NCBI GenBank assembly: GCA_934047225.1 | Contig: CAKOHE010000091.1 | Location: 550,001-614,000 of the forward strand | Source: Ypsolopha sequella | Taxonomy: Eukaryota; Arthropoda; Insecta; Lepidoptera; Ypsolophidae | Direction: 5' to 3' | Length of the DNA: 64,000 nucleotides | Shown here: in pieces, positions 8,941 through 17,833 of the stretch | Layout: every line of letters starts with the position of its first letter | How positions within the stretch are numbered: the stretch's first letter is position 1 | Program-made: the position numbers and the translations under genes | Notes under the pieces: model-generated | What the model saw: the letters and a program-made list of their open reading frames with translations, nothing else | What the model was told of the DNA's origin: nothing | Databases searched by the model: none

Positions 8941-11900
8941 GGGCGACGATACCACCCCCACCTCTCCCCCCCCGAATACTCCCCGTAGCAAACTGCTAGT
9001 AATTCAGGCTAACCTGCGGCGCAACAAACTGGCGACGCAGGAGCTGATACAGGCAGCCAAGGGAAGCGGGGTCTCTATTGCCCTGGTACAGGAACCCTAT
9101 GTGGGAAGTAGCGGCAATATGAGCACCTACCCTGGCGCACAAGTCATTCAGTGCACCCTTAATCGCAAAAAACCAGTGAAAGCTGCTGTCATCGTTTTCG
9201 GGGACCACCTGAGGGTAATTCACGACCCACAGTTGGTGACCGAGACCGAGGCAGCGGTGATCCTGGTGGCGGGCAGCCTTAAGCTGGCAGTGCTATCGGT
9301 GTACTTCGAGGGGAATCAAGACATCAATGTGAACTTGCAGAGTGTTGAACAAAAATGTAAAAAGCTCAACACTAACAACATCATCATAGGCGGGGACGTA
9401 AACGCGTGGAGTCTCTGGTGGGGCAGCAAGCACGACGACCCCAGAGGAGTAGCATACAGCGCCTTCCTCGACGAGATGGAGTTTCATGTTCTCAACAGGG
9501 GAGACACCCCCACGTTTGAAACATACAGGGGAGGTAGACTATACAGCAGCATAGTGGATGTTACTGCGTGTAGTCAATCTCTGCTAGGCAGGATTGAAGA
9601 CTGGAGAGTGGACCGTGATATGACTACGTCAGACCACAATGCCATTGCCTTCGCCTTGCGATTGGACGGAGAGTTAGTGGATCTAGAACCCACTACCACT
9701 CGCAAGTTTAACGTCAAGAAGGCAAACTGGCAAGAATTCCACCTCCATGTGAAGTCCGGCTTAGCCGAGAGTAACATCTCCCTAGACAACATCAACTCCA
9801 TCTCGAGCGTCGAGGAATTGGATAACATGCTTGCCGCATATACCAACGCTATTCAAAAGGCATGCGACAAAGCAATCCCTAAACTAGGCGCCTACAAAGG
9901 CAAGGTTGCACCCCCCTGGTGGTCCAAAGACCTCGCTGACCTGAAAAGAGAGGTAAACCGAAGGAGGCGAAGAATCCGCAACGCTGCACCCACTAGAAGA
10001 GAACACGTGGTTGACGAGTACCTCACCGTCAAGCTGGACTACGAAAAAAAGGCTAGCGAAGCCCAAACCCAAAGCTGGAAAGAGTTCTGCTCGACGCAGG
10101 AAAGGGAGAGCATGTGGGATGGGATATACAGAGTAATAAGGCGAACAACTAAAAGGCGAGAAGACCCGCTTCTGAGGAACGAGAAGGGCGAAACACTCAG
10201 CCCCGAGGCATCGGCCGATCTCCTGGCCAGCACGTTCTACCCTGACGACTCTGTATCGACCGATCAACCCTTCCACAAACATCTCCGAGAGCTGACGGAC
10301 TCCAACCCCGAGGACATCCAAAATCTGTCGGAAGACGACCCACCGTTCACGGAAGCCGAATTGGATTCAGTCCTTCATGACATTAATCCAAAAAAGGCAC
10401 CGGGACCGGACGGGCTTACCGCAGATATCTGTACGAAGGCCATCGAAGCGGGAAGGGAGGTGTTCATGGCTCTGGCTAACAAATGCCTAGAGCTTGCACA
10501 CTTTCCTGCTCAGTGGAAAATGGCGCACGTAATAATCCTCGGGAAACAGGGCAAAGATGACTACACACATCCGAAGTCATATAGACCCATAGGACTTCTG
10601 CCAGTTCTCGGAAAAATCGTCGAGAAACTCTTGGTTAACAGGCTGCAATGGCACGTGCAGCCCACGCTTAACCACAACCAGTATGGGTTTACGCCACAAC
10701 GCGGGACCGAGGACGCCCTCTATGACCTTATTAAGCACGTGAGATCAGAACTTGAAAGTAAGAAGATAGTTCTTATGATCTCGCTGGACATAGAGGGGGC
10801 CTTCGACAACGCATGGTGGCCGGCTTTGAAGCACCAACTAGCCACAAGGAAGTGTCCGCAAAACATATATGCGATGGTGTGCTCCTATCTACAAGACCGG
10901 AAAATAGTGGTCAACTATGCCAGAGCAACAAGCGAGAGGGATACTACAAAGGGTTGCGTCCAAGGATCCATCGGAGGACCAACCTTTTGGAACATCATAC
11001 TCGATCCGCTGTTGGCCAAACTGGTACAAGAAGGAGTACATGCGCAAGCTTTTGCGGACGACGTAGTTCTTACATTCACCGGGCACTCGGTCGAAACCAT
11101 GGAGCAACGAGTCAACTCGACACTGGAGACGATAGTGGAGTGGGGTACTCAGAACAAGCTCAACTTCGCCGCACACAAGACCAAGGCGATGTTGATGACC
11201 AAAAAGCTGAAGTACGGGGAACCACACCTCTATATGTCAGGGAGTAGACTCGAACTCGTACATGAGATAAAACTCCTTGGTCTCGTCATCGACCGAAAGC
11301 TCACCTTTAAGGCGCACGTGACCGCAGTCTGTAAAAAAGCTGCGGACATATACAAACATCTAGCGCGCGCAGCAAAGGTGACGTGGGGCCTGAACGGTGA
11401 AATCGTAAGGACGATATACGTAGCGGTTGTCGAGCCGATCGTTCTGTACGCAGCAAGTGTGTGGTACCAATCCACAGAACTCCAGATGATCAGAGATCGT
11501 CTGGATGCACTGCAAAGAGGATTTGCCCAGAAGATCTGCAAAGCGTACAGAACGGTCTCGCTCTCGTCGGCACTAATTCTATCGGGCCTGCTGCCCCTGG
11601 ACCTTAGAGTACAAGAAGCCGCAGCTCTGTACATGGCCAAACGAGGTTTCAGTACAGACTACATACCACCAGGAAGGAAAATGGAGCAAAGGATAAGCTA
11701 CCTTGAGCAGCCACATCCTTCTCAACTCATAACAACAGAGTACGAGCTCCTAGAAAACATGGATTCCGAAACTCTATCCACCCACTGCATTGCTGGGCCA
11801 CAAGTGTACACTGACGGCAGCAAAATTGAGGGCAAGGTAGGAGCAGCCCTCACATGGTGGGAGGATGGACAGGAAACCAGTTTTCACACCTTCAGCCTGG

Positions 11901-14900
11901 ACCCGGCGTGCACTGTCTTCCAATCAGAATTATACGCACTCCATAGGGCAATTGACTTGGCCAAGAACAGCACCAGTGACCGAATCAACATCTTGAGTGA
12001 CTCAAGATCGTCACTAGAACTGCTGGAAAATCCCAAGTCAACACATCCCCTTACCAAGAACATCAAAGAGTGCGTAGCGGAAATCAGAGCACAGGGTCGG
12101 CAGGTGCGGCTCTTCTGGCTCAGGGCGCATGTGGGCACGGCCGGAAACGAAAGAGCAGACGAACTGGCCAAACAAGCGGCCTTGCAGTCAAGCGATGCCC
12201 CAGACTACAGTGAAGTTCCCGTGTCACACGTCAAGAGAAAGATCAGAGAGGAAACTATACGCAGATGGCAAGACAGGTATAGCTCCTCCAGCACTGGTGC
12301 CGTCACGAAGGTTTTCTTCCCGGACGTAAATGTTGCGTTCCGCACAGTCCGTGAAACCAAAATGACGCACCGTCAAGTGCAAGCCTTGACAGGACACGGG
12401 GGCATGGCGGAGTACTTACATCGGTTCAAGCTGAAAAGCAGCCCCGGTTGTGAGTGCGACCCCGACACTAGCGAGTCAGTATGGCATCTTTTACTGGACT
12501 GCCCTCGTTTCGCGGCTGCCCGAATGGAATTAGAGTACCGGCTAAACATCAAGCTGGAAAAAGCCGAACTGCGGAACATCATCGCAGGCAAAGACAGCAG
12601 AACGCTCTTCCTTGCATTCGCAGAATCCGTCATACGGATAGCGGCTAAGAGGAACTCGTCCACAGACCTAACCAACACACCTCACCCTCAACCAGATAAC
12701 AACACACAAACACCATCGCAGACACAACAGCCAACAACTAGCTGCTCAATGCCAGCGGAGTACCAGCTTCTGAAGTCCAGTGAGGCAGGTACACCGGGCA
12801 TAAGACTCAAAGGAGTAGCGACGTTCATGGATGACAGCACCGAGAGACTCGGTATCTGCTTCTGCAGAATATGGGGAAAGAAAGTTGTCAACATCTCACC
12901 TGGCCTTGCTCTCCTCTTAAAGGGGAGCAACTTCAAGGCAACCATAAGGCGGAAAGTATTCGAGGCGCTCGGGGATGCCACCGTGGCAGGTCATCGCTGC
13001 CGAATAGTGCGAACTAAGAACAAAGTTATCGCGCTATTTGTGGCCGGCGACGACGTTTCAGAATTCGCTGAGGCGAGTTCGATGCTTTCCAGCCTAGCAG
13101 CCATCGACGGACCTGCTAAGAAAATCAGCGTGGACGCTATGGTAGTGGCCTACCTTAAAGCCGAAGTGGAAGATTACTCGGGGATCATCAGAGCCTCGAG
13201 TAAACACGAGATGGTGGTTTACGAAGACAGAGGCCAAAACCTCAGTCATCTGAAACCGTATCGTCTCGGCGAATCCTCCACCCCCATCGACAGCTGGGGC
13301 CACCCAATAGCGACTCCAGAACTAAGCGGTTCAGAGAGGCTGCAAGAAAAGATCGCAGGTGAGAGACAGCCGCCCCCTCGCCGAGAGGAGTCGGAGGGAG
13401 TGCTGTCAACCATGACCAGAGCAGCGGTCGGTTGTTTCACCAACATCTCGTCTAGAATAAAAAGACACACGGACACACTCACACCCCCCAGACCCACAAC
13501 CTCATCGGGGACAGTCTCAGGAATACCCCGAACAAACCCATCAAAATCCGACAGGGGTCTGGTTGCTCTACCGGAACTCGTCACACCCACCACTCCATCA
13601 GACCACTTGTCCAACGCGCTCCTGGAGTACGTAGCGATGCTCAAAGGCACAGTTGTTTCTAAACAAGAAACATGCCGAACGATCCTCCTAGCCTATCGTC
13701 GGGGGAACGAGCAATTGCTACAGTCCAAACTCGAGGAGTGCGAAGCGGCGGTGTACAACAACGCTACCTTCCAAGTGTTGGGGGGAACAATGGCGGGGGA
13801 ATACATGGCCGCGTACAATGGCACCGGTGGTTTTGTGGAGTTGGATGAAAACGAGTCAAACCGGATGGGGAAACCTGTCTTCACCACCCCAGCGGATGAC
13901 CCCATCGTGGTCGTCGCCAAGTGCACACGGATAATGCTGGAGGACAGAATCCTAAAAATAGCAAATAAACTGCTAGGGGATTCTGAACCCACCGAAGCCG
14001 TAGCACAAATGCTGACACCAGAAATGGAATGGGTAAACGGGGTCCCAGGTTGCGGAAAAACGACCTGGGTAGTCAACAACTTTGACCGTGAAACGGACCT
14101 GGTAACGACGCCCACGCTAGAAGGAGCAAGAGACCTCCGCCAAAAACTGGAGGGCAAGCTCGGCAGAACCGCAAAATTCAGGGTGCGCACGATGGCCTCA
14201 TTGCTGGTAAACGGCATTCGCGAGGGCGGGAGCTTCCGTCGGCTTATAGTCGACGAGGCTCTCATGAGCCATTTTGGAGCCATTGTATTAGCAACCCGGA
14301 TAGTCGGCGTCAGCAAAATCTTGCTCCTGGGTGACCAAAACCAGGTCCCTTTCATCGACAGAGAAAACCTTTTCCCGATGAGGTACCTCAGTCCCAGTCT
14401 GTTTGGTTGCATAACAAAACAACTGCTGTGCACACATCGAAACCCCATGGACGTCGCATATGCCCTAAGGGAGATCTACAGTGGCATATACTCGTCCAAG
14501 GCTCAAACACGGTCCTTGACTCTGGAATCCTACGAAGATACGCGACCTCCAAGAAACGAGCATAACACCCTCTACCTTGTTCACACCCAGGCCGAAAAAC
14601 ACTTCCTAGAAGGCCTGGGTTACGGCAAGCAACAAGGGTCGCGTATCCACACAATCCACGAGGCTCAGGGACTCACGTGGGAGAGAGTGGTGATCATAAG
14701 AACTGCGAAAGTCACCCAGCAGTTGCACAGCAGCATCCATCACGCAGTCGTGGCGGTGTCAAGGCATACCGGCAGCTGTGTTTACTATACGGCTTGCCGA
14801 AAAAACGATGCCATAGTTCGGCTAATAAGGAACGCCCTGGCAGCTGAGACCGGCACGATCAAAGAGTACAACCTTAAAATGGCCTGGAGGAACCGAGACA

Positions 14901-14956
14901 CGTCAGTGGCTGACGCCATGCTGAATGGTGGCACGGGCGGCAACCCAGTCGTCTGA
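8930..14956 (+). CDS. TRAS-type LINE ORF2: endonuclease-RT-RNase H-zinc-SF1 helicase
   Basis: Open for 2,008 codons. The frame overlaps the ORF1 stop; no AUG precedes the endonuclease (first ATG 9119), so initiation is non-AUG or coupled. Domains, counted from GTG 9101: endonuclease about 1-200 (LVQEPYV, GGDVNAWSLWWGS, SDHNAI); RT about 430-730 (SLDIEGAFDNAWW, CVQGSIGGP, FADD near 652); RNase H about 900-1030 (YTDGS, SELYAL, LSDSRS, ERADELAK); Cys/His motif CECDPDTSESVWHLLLDC near 1115; an unrecognised region about 1215-1480; SF1 helicase about 1640-1930 (GVPGCGKTTW, VDEA, GDQNQVPF, CTHRNPMD, IHEAQGLT, VAVSRH). The helicase resembles plant-virus (tobamovirus-like) replicase helicases. From memory, such helicases on insect R1 LINE ORF2 were reported by Lazareva and colleagues in 2015. 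All catalytic motifs look intact. Confidence 0.92.
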   Translation, partial: ATAKGDDTTPTSPPPNTPRSKLLVIQANLRRNKLATQELIQAAKGSGVSIALVQEPYVGSSGNMSTYPGAQVIQCTLNRKKPVKAAVIVFGDHLRVIHDPQLVTETEAAVILVAGSLKLAVLSVYFEGNQDINVNLQSVEQKCKKLNTNNIIIGGDVNAWSLWWGSKHDDPRGVAYSAFLDEMEFHVLNRGDTPTFETYRGGRLYSSIVDVTACSQSLLGRIEDWRVDRDMTTSDHNAIAFALRLDGELVDLEPTTTRKFNVKKANWQEFHLHVKSGLAESNISLDNINSISSVEELDNMLAAYTNAIQKACDKAIPKLGAYKGKVAPPWWSKDLADLKREVNRRRRRIRNAAPTRREHVVDEYLTVKLDYEKKASEAQTQSWKEFCSTQERESMWDGIYRVIRRTTKRREDPLLRNEKGETLSPEASADLLASTFYPDDSVSTDQPFHKHLRELTDSNPEDIQNLSEDDPPFTEAELDSVLHDINPKKAPGPDGLTADICTKAIEAGREVFMALANKCLELAHFPAQWKMAHVIILGKQGKDDYTHPKSYRPIGLLPVLGKIVEKLLVNRLQWHVQPTLNHNQYGFTPQRGTEDALYDLIKHVRSELESKKIVLMISLDIEGAFDNAWWPALKHQLATRKCPQNIYAMVCSYLQDRKIVVNYARATSERDTTKGCVQGSIGGPTFWNIILDPLLAKLVQEGVHAQAFADDVVLTFTGHSVETMEQRVNSTLETIVEWGTQNKLNFAAHKTKAMLMTKKLKYGEPHLYMSGSRLELVHEIKLLGLVIDRKLTFKAHVTAVCKKAADIYKHLARAAKVTWGLNGEIVRTIYVAVVEPIVLYAASVWYQSTELQMIRDRLDALQRGFAQKICKAYRTVSLSSALILSGLLPLDLRVQEAAALYMAKRGFSTDYIPPGRKMEQRISYLEQPHPSQLITTEYELLENMDSETLSTHCIAGPQVYTDGSKIEGKVGAALTWWEDGQETSFHTFSLDPACTVFQSELYALHRAIDLAKNSTSDRINILSDSRSSLELLENPKSTHPLTKNIKECVAEIRAQGRQVRLFWLRAHVGTAGNERADELAKQAALQSSDAPDYSEVPVSHVKRKIREETIRRWQDRYSSSSTGAVTKVFFPDVNVAFRTVRETKMTHRQVQALTGHGGMAEYLHRFKLKSSPGCECDPDTSESVWHLLLDCPRFAAARMELEYRLNIKLEKAELRNIIAGKDSRTLFLAFAESVIRIAAKRNSSTDLTNTPHPQPDNNTQTPSQTQQPTTSCSMPAEYQLLKSSEAGTPGIRLKGVATFMDDSTERLGICFCRIWGKKVVNISPGLALLLKGSNFKATIRRKVFEALGDATVAGHRCRIVRTKNKVIALFVAGDDVSEFAEASSMLSSLAAIDGPAKKISVDAMVVAYLKAEVEDYSGIIRASSKHEMVVYEDRGQNLSHLKPYRLGESSTPIDSWGHPIATPELSGSERLQEKIAGERQPPPRREESEGVLSTMTRAAVGCFTNISSRIKRHTDTLTPPRPTTSSGTVSGIPRTNPSKSDRGLVALPELVTPTTPSDHLSNALLEYVAMLKGTVVSKQETCRTILLAYRRGNEQLLQSKLEECEAAVYNNATFQVLGGTMAGEYMAAYNGTGGFVELDENESNRMGKPVFTTPADDPIVVVAKCTRIMLEDRILKIANKLLGDSEPTEAVAQMLTPEMEWVNGVPGCGKTTWVVNNFDRETDLVTTPTLEGARDLRQKLEGKLGRTAKFRVRTMASLLVNGIREGGSFRRLIVDEALMSHFGAIVLATRIVGVSKILLLGDQNQVPFIDRENLFPMRYLSPSLFGCITKQLLCTHRNPMDVAYALREIYSGIYSSKAQTRSLTLESYEDTRPPRNEHNTLYLVHTQAEKHFLEGLGYGKQQGSRIHTIHEAQGLTWERVVIIRTAKVTQQLHSSIHHAVVAVSRHTGSCVYYTACRKNDAIVRLIRNALAAETGTIKEYNLKMAWRNRDTSVADAMLNGGTGGNPVV

Positions 14957-15142
14957 GCCGGCTATCTTCCCCCCTCTCTCAATAAAAGTGTGTTATTTCC
15001 ATCTCACCACAGTAATTGTCAGAAATTGTGTAATAATAATATGTAAACCCCCTAAATGTAACAAAACATGTATTTTAAATTAGACTGTAATAAAATATGT
15101 ATAGAATATAGTTTAAAGAATATGTACCGATATAGAATATGT

Positions 15143-15200
<58 letters not shown>

Positions 15201-15402
15201 GTTAATATAAATATTTTTAGTATATATATATATATGTAACTAGCTATAAGTAAGGGTCCAATGTAAAAACGAACCACCTAAATTGTATTTCACACCAAAA
15301 TTATTTAATTTTGTTGTAAGGAGCGAAAAGAGGAACAGAACTAAATTGCCAAAATAAACATTGCTAAAAAAGGTATGGACAACGTCCATAGCACTTGCAT
15401 TC

Positions 15403-15407
<5 letters not shown>
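14957..15407 (+). other. 3' UTR of TRAS-type LINE copy 1, with internal A49
   Basis: AT-rich 3' UTR. It includes AATAAA at 14980-14985 soon after the stop, an uninterrupted A49 at 15147-15195, the conserved box AAGGAGCGAAAAG (15318-15330), and a terminal hairpin. The box and hairpin recur in the 3' UTRs of copies 2 and 3; the A49 does not, where the same zone is AT-microsatellite. Confidence 0.75.
15374..15390 (+). promoter_or_regulatory. Conserved 3'-terminal RNA hairpin (copy 1)
   Basis: TATGGAC pairs perfectly with GTCCATA across the loop AAC, 17 nt before the poly(A). In copy 3 the stem is TATGGGA/TCCCATA and in copy 2 TATGG/CCATA. Base pairs change together, so structure seems conserved, possibly for recognition by the reverse transcriptase. 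Confidence 0.65.
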
Positions 15408-15459
<52 letters not shown>

Positions 15460-15462
<3 letters not shown>

Positions 15463-15476
15463 AACCTAACCTAACC
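15460..15476 (-). repeat. TTAGG telomeric tract
   Basis: Three to four CCTAA units between the poly(A) of copy 1 and a TRAS-type 5' stub. Confidence 0.92.
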
Positions 15477-15565
15477 CAGTACTGCTCGAAACTCCATACT
15501 ATACACCTCGTCGCTCCACACAAAAACTCATTAAAAATAGAAAAAACTTAAATATCAAAGTGAAA
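15477..15565 (+). mobile_element. TRAS-type LINE 5' stub, 3'-truncated
   Basis: 89 bp nearly identical to the first 89 bp of the full-length copy starting at 16292, then an abrupt switch to CCTAACC after GTGAAA. Losing the 3' end is not a product of normal target-primed reverse transcription. It suggests recombination or deletion against a neighbouring telomeric tract. It also fixes the true 5' terminus of the family at AGTACTGCTCG. Confidence 0.8.
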
Positions 15566-15597
15566 CCTAACCTAACCTAACCTAACCTAACCTAACC
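15566..15597 (-). repeat. TTAGG telomeric tract
   Basis: Six to seven CCTAA units on the + strand. Confidence 0.93.
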
Positions 15598-16145
15598 TTT
15601 TTTTTTTTTTTTTTTTTACATAGGGAAATCCTTCATGGATACCTTCCGGCTTGGGGGAGCGGGAGAGGTTATGCCGGACTCTTACCGGCTAAAACCCCAT
15701 GGTGGCCTTCCTCCACGCCAATCAAGGGGCTCCGGGATCTCCTGTGGAACGCACCGGTGCCCCTCTGGCGCAACGCCGCGTCTGCGGCCCTCCCTGGGGA
15801 AGCTGAGTATTGCTTCCCCTTGCACCCTCTCGGTGCCAAGGCAGCACGAGACCACATCGTGCTGCCATCCTCCCGGAGCTGTTTAGTAGATACGAGGGGC
15901 CCCCACCCCACGCATCCGCAGCTCGGGAGCCCCTTTTAGTCGCCTTTTACGACAGGCAGGGGATACCGTAGTCTTATTCTATGCCCGAACTACTGGGCGG
16001 TATGGAGGTGGTCACCTCTTCCTCCTCGGTGCTTCCTCCTTCGAGCGGGATTGGCCCTCTCCCTCTCGGGCTCAGCCTCCTCTTTCCGCACCATTACGCT
16101 CTCGCAGAACCTGGTACACTTTTTTTAAAAAAAAAAAAAAAAAAA
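15598..16145 (-). mobile_element. SART-type LINE 3' fragment, double-tailed (copy D)
   Basis: T20 (15598-15617) is the minus-strand poly(A). The body is the 3' end of the SART-type LINE. The right edge is T7 then A19 (16120-16145) before CCTAACC. The 5' breakpoint after ctggta is shared with the copies at 1 and 881. The downstream flank, including X2, is shared with the copy at 881, so those two belong to one duplicated segment. Confidence 0.85.
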
Positions 16146-16164
16146 CCTAACCTAACCTAACCTA
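16146..16164 (-). repeat. TTAGG telomeric tract
   Basis: Four CCTAA units on the + strand. Confidence 0.92.
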
Positions 16165-16284
16165 ATAGAAATATTTCAGAGGATGTTCCTCCGTCAAATT
16201 AGTGATAAGGTTTAAGATGTAAAACTAGAATTAATATATAATAAGTGTATTTAAAGAAATTAACACAAGAAAAAAAAAAAAAAA
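16165..16284 (+). mobile_element. Fragment of X1-type LINE 3' UTR (X2)
   Basis: About 105 bp matching 1443-1550, ending in an A-tract and one imperfect CCTAA unit before the 5' end of TRAS-type copy 2. The second arm of the X1 inverted repeat is absent. Confidence 0.65.
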
Positions 16285-16291
16285 CTTAACC

Positions 16292-17833
16292 CAGTACTGC
16301 TCGAAACTCCATACTATACACCTCGTCGCTCCGCACAAAAATTCATTAAAAATAGAAAAAACTTAAATATCAAAGTGAAAGTGTTGTGCAGTGATAGCCA
16401 AGTGTACGACTCACCAGGATTTGTGTTGGCAACAAAATCGGCCAACGGGATCCAACTCTGGAGACCTTCAACTTTGGAGCAGCATAGGCCGGCGCAAGAA
16501 GCACCATAAACAGTGAGTCAAATCTCAATGCGTAGCTCTTGCCAAGTTCTATCGGGAATTGAAGAAATTTTAGAGATCCGTCGTCAGGAACAGGATTTAT
16601 CAACCAACAAAGCTCCCGTACAAATCGCTCTGACCTAGTTATCTAGGTTACACGTGCCGGGCTTGGCGCGTGTTAGTGACGTACCAGCCAGACAGCCATC
16701 GCTGAAGACACCTCTGCCCACCTGAGGACTTCGTCTAGCTGATGAGGAGCAGTTTCCTGAGGACACTCGGAGACCAGAGGTACACCTAGGGAACTCCTGA
16801 ACCCCTTGTCCTATTCCCCCCGAGCTTGGGCTCGTTGATATCGGGACGACCAGTCCTTTCCGCACAGGTCCAAAACATCCCCCTCCCCCAAATTTTTGAA
16901 CCCCCCCAAATTTGCCCCCCCCCCTCCAAAACTTGGTCACCCGCCGCGCGGATCACATTGATCTCCCCCCACCACCTGACGTACACCGCGCCTACCCCTC
17001 CCAGGTTTCACCCCCCCCATTATCAAGTGGGGCAAGACGGACCCCCTGCCAATCGTCGGCTCTTGATTCCAACCCTTCCCCCGACCTCCAACCCAACCAT
17101 CAACACTCCCCCTAACCCAATACTAACTCCCCCTACCCCAACCCCGACTCCCCCCCCCCCAACCTAACTCCCCCTTCACAGATCCCGACTCCCGTCCCTG
17201 GTCCCAACTCCCCCTTCCCCAACCCCCAACCCCCCCTCCCCTCTCCCTCGACCTCACCCCCGCAAGGGCCCGTCTTGCCCCCCGTGACGCTAGACCCCCC
17301 GAGTTTGGGCTCAAACTTCTCGGGAGAGCAAAAGGAGTACTTTGGCTCTGCCAGAATTTTGATAGCCCTGCCGGTTGGGGTGATAGATCCAAAAAACCTT
17401 TTTCTACTCCCCCCACCCTCTTACCTCCACACCCCGGCGGCTAAATTTGTCCCCCTTGGCCTGACAACATCGAGCTTGGGCTCAAATTAACCGGAAGAGC
17501 CTCAGCTACAAACTGGCTCCCACGGATCACTGATTCCTTGCTTCCCTTGGCCATTAGATCGGAAAAACTATCCGCCACTTCTATCTTCCCCCCTTAGAGT
17601 GTACCTCACACAAATAGTCGAGCACAACAACTACGCAGGCACTTCAAGCAGTTTACTCGCACAAATAATCCGTGAAGCAACAAAACCAGCATCCGGAAGC
17701 CATCAACATCTACGGCAAGACCCTTATTTGTAGTTAGTTGGTAATTTTTAGTATAGTTTTAAATATTTATTTTAATTAATATTAAGTTAAGTTGATACTC
17801 ATCTTATTCTAAGTAAATAAAATCCCCATCAAA
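16292..17833 (+). promoter_or_regulatory. 5' UTR of TRAS-type LINE, C-rich, likely internal promoter
   Basis: About 1.54 kb without a supported ORF. 16860-17280 is strongly C-rich on the sense strand, with runs of up to 11 C, so the opposite strand is G-rich and could form quadruplexes. The motif CGAG(C/T)TTGGGCTC occurs three times (16821, 17300, 17471); it is self-complementary at its ends (GAGC/GCTC) and sits next to further short pairings. LINEs initiate transcription from such regions, but I recognise no classical core promoter. Confidence 0.6.

Larger units (their letters stand above)
8420..15459 (+). mobile_element. TRAS-type telomeric LINE with viral-type helicase, copy 1 (5'-truncated)
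   Basis: A 7.0-kb R1-clade LINE. It begins inside ORF1 directly after CCTAACC, which is 5' truncation as normal for this mechanism. It continues through an intact ORF2 and a 3' UTR to A52 (15408-15459) joined to CCTAACC. The polarity to the array is that of Bombyx TRAS1. ORF2 is about twice the usual R1-clade length because of RNase H and a C-terminal helicase. It matches the full-length copy at 16292-30301 closely along its whole length. Confidence 0.85.

Noticed and set aside
9293..14654. Many minus-strand open frames opposite ORF2 of LINE copy 1
   Set aside because: They mirror the codon structure of the real frame, recur opposite copy 2, and show no domain.
13600..14956. Integrated plant-virus sequence independent of the LINE
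   Set aside because: The helicase is in frame with RT and RNase H in one open frame, recurs in several LINE copies, and shares their 3' UTR and poly(A). It is part of the LINE.
15147..15195. A49 tract as the end of a separate inserted LINE
   Set aside because: No CCTAA follows it, and the conserved box and hairpin of the same family lie downstream; it is more simply an expanded A-tract in the 3' UTR.
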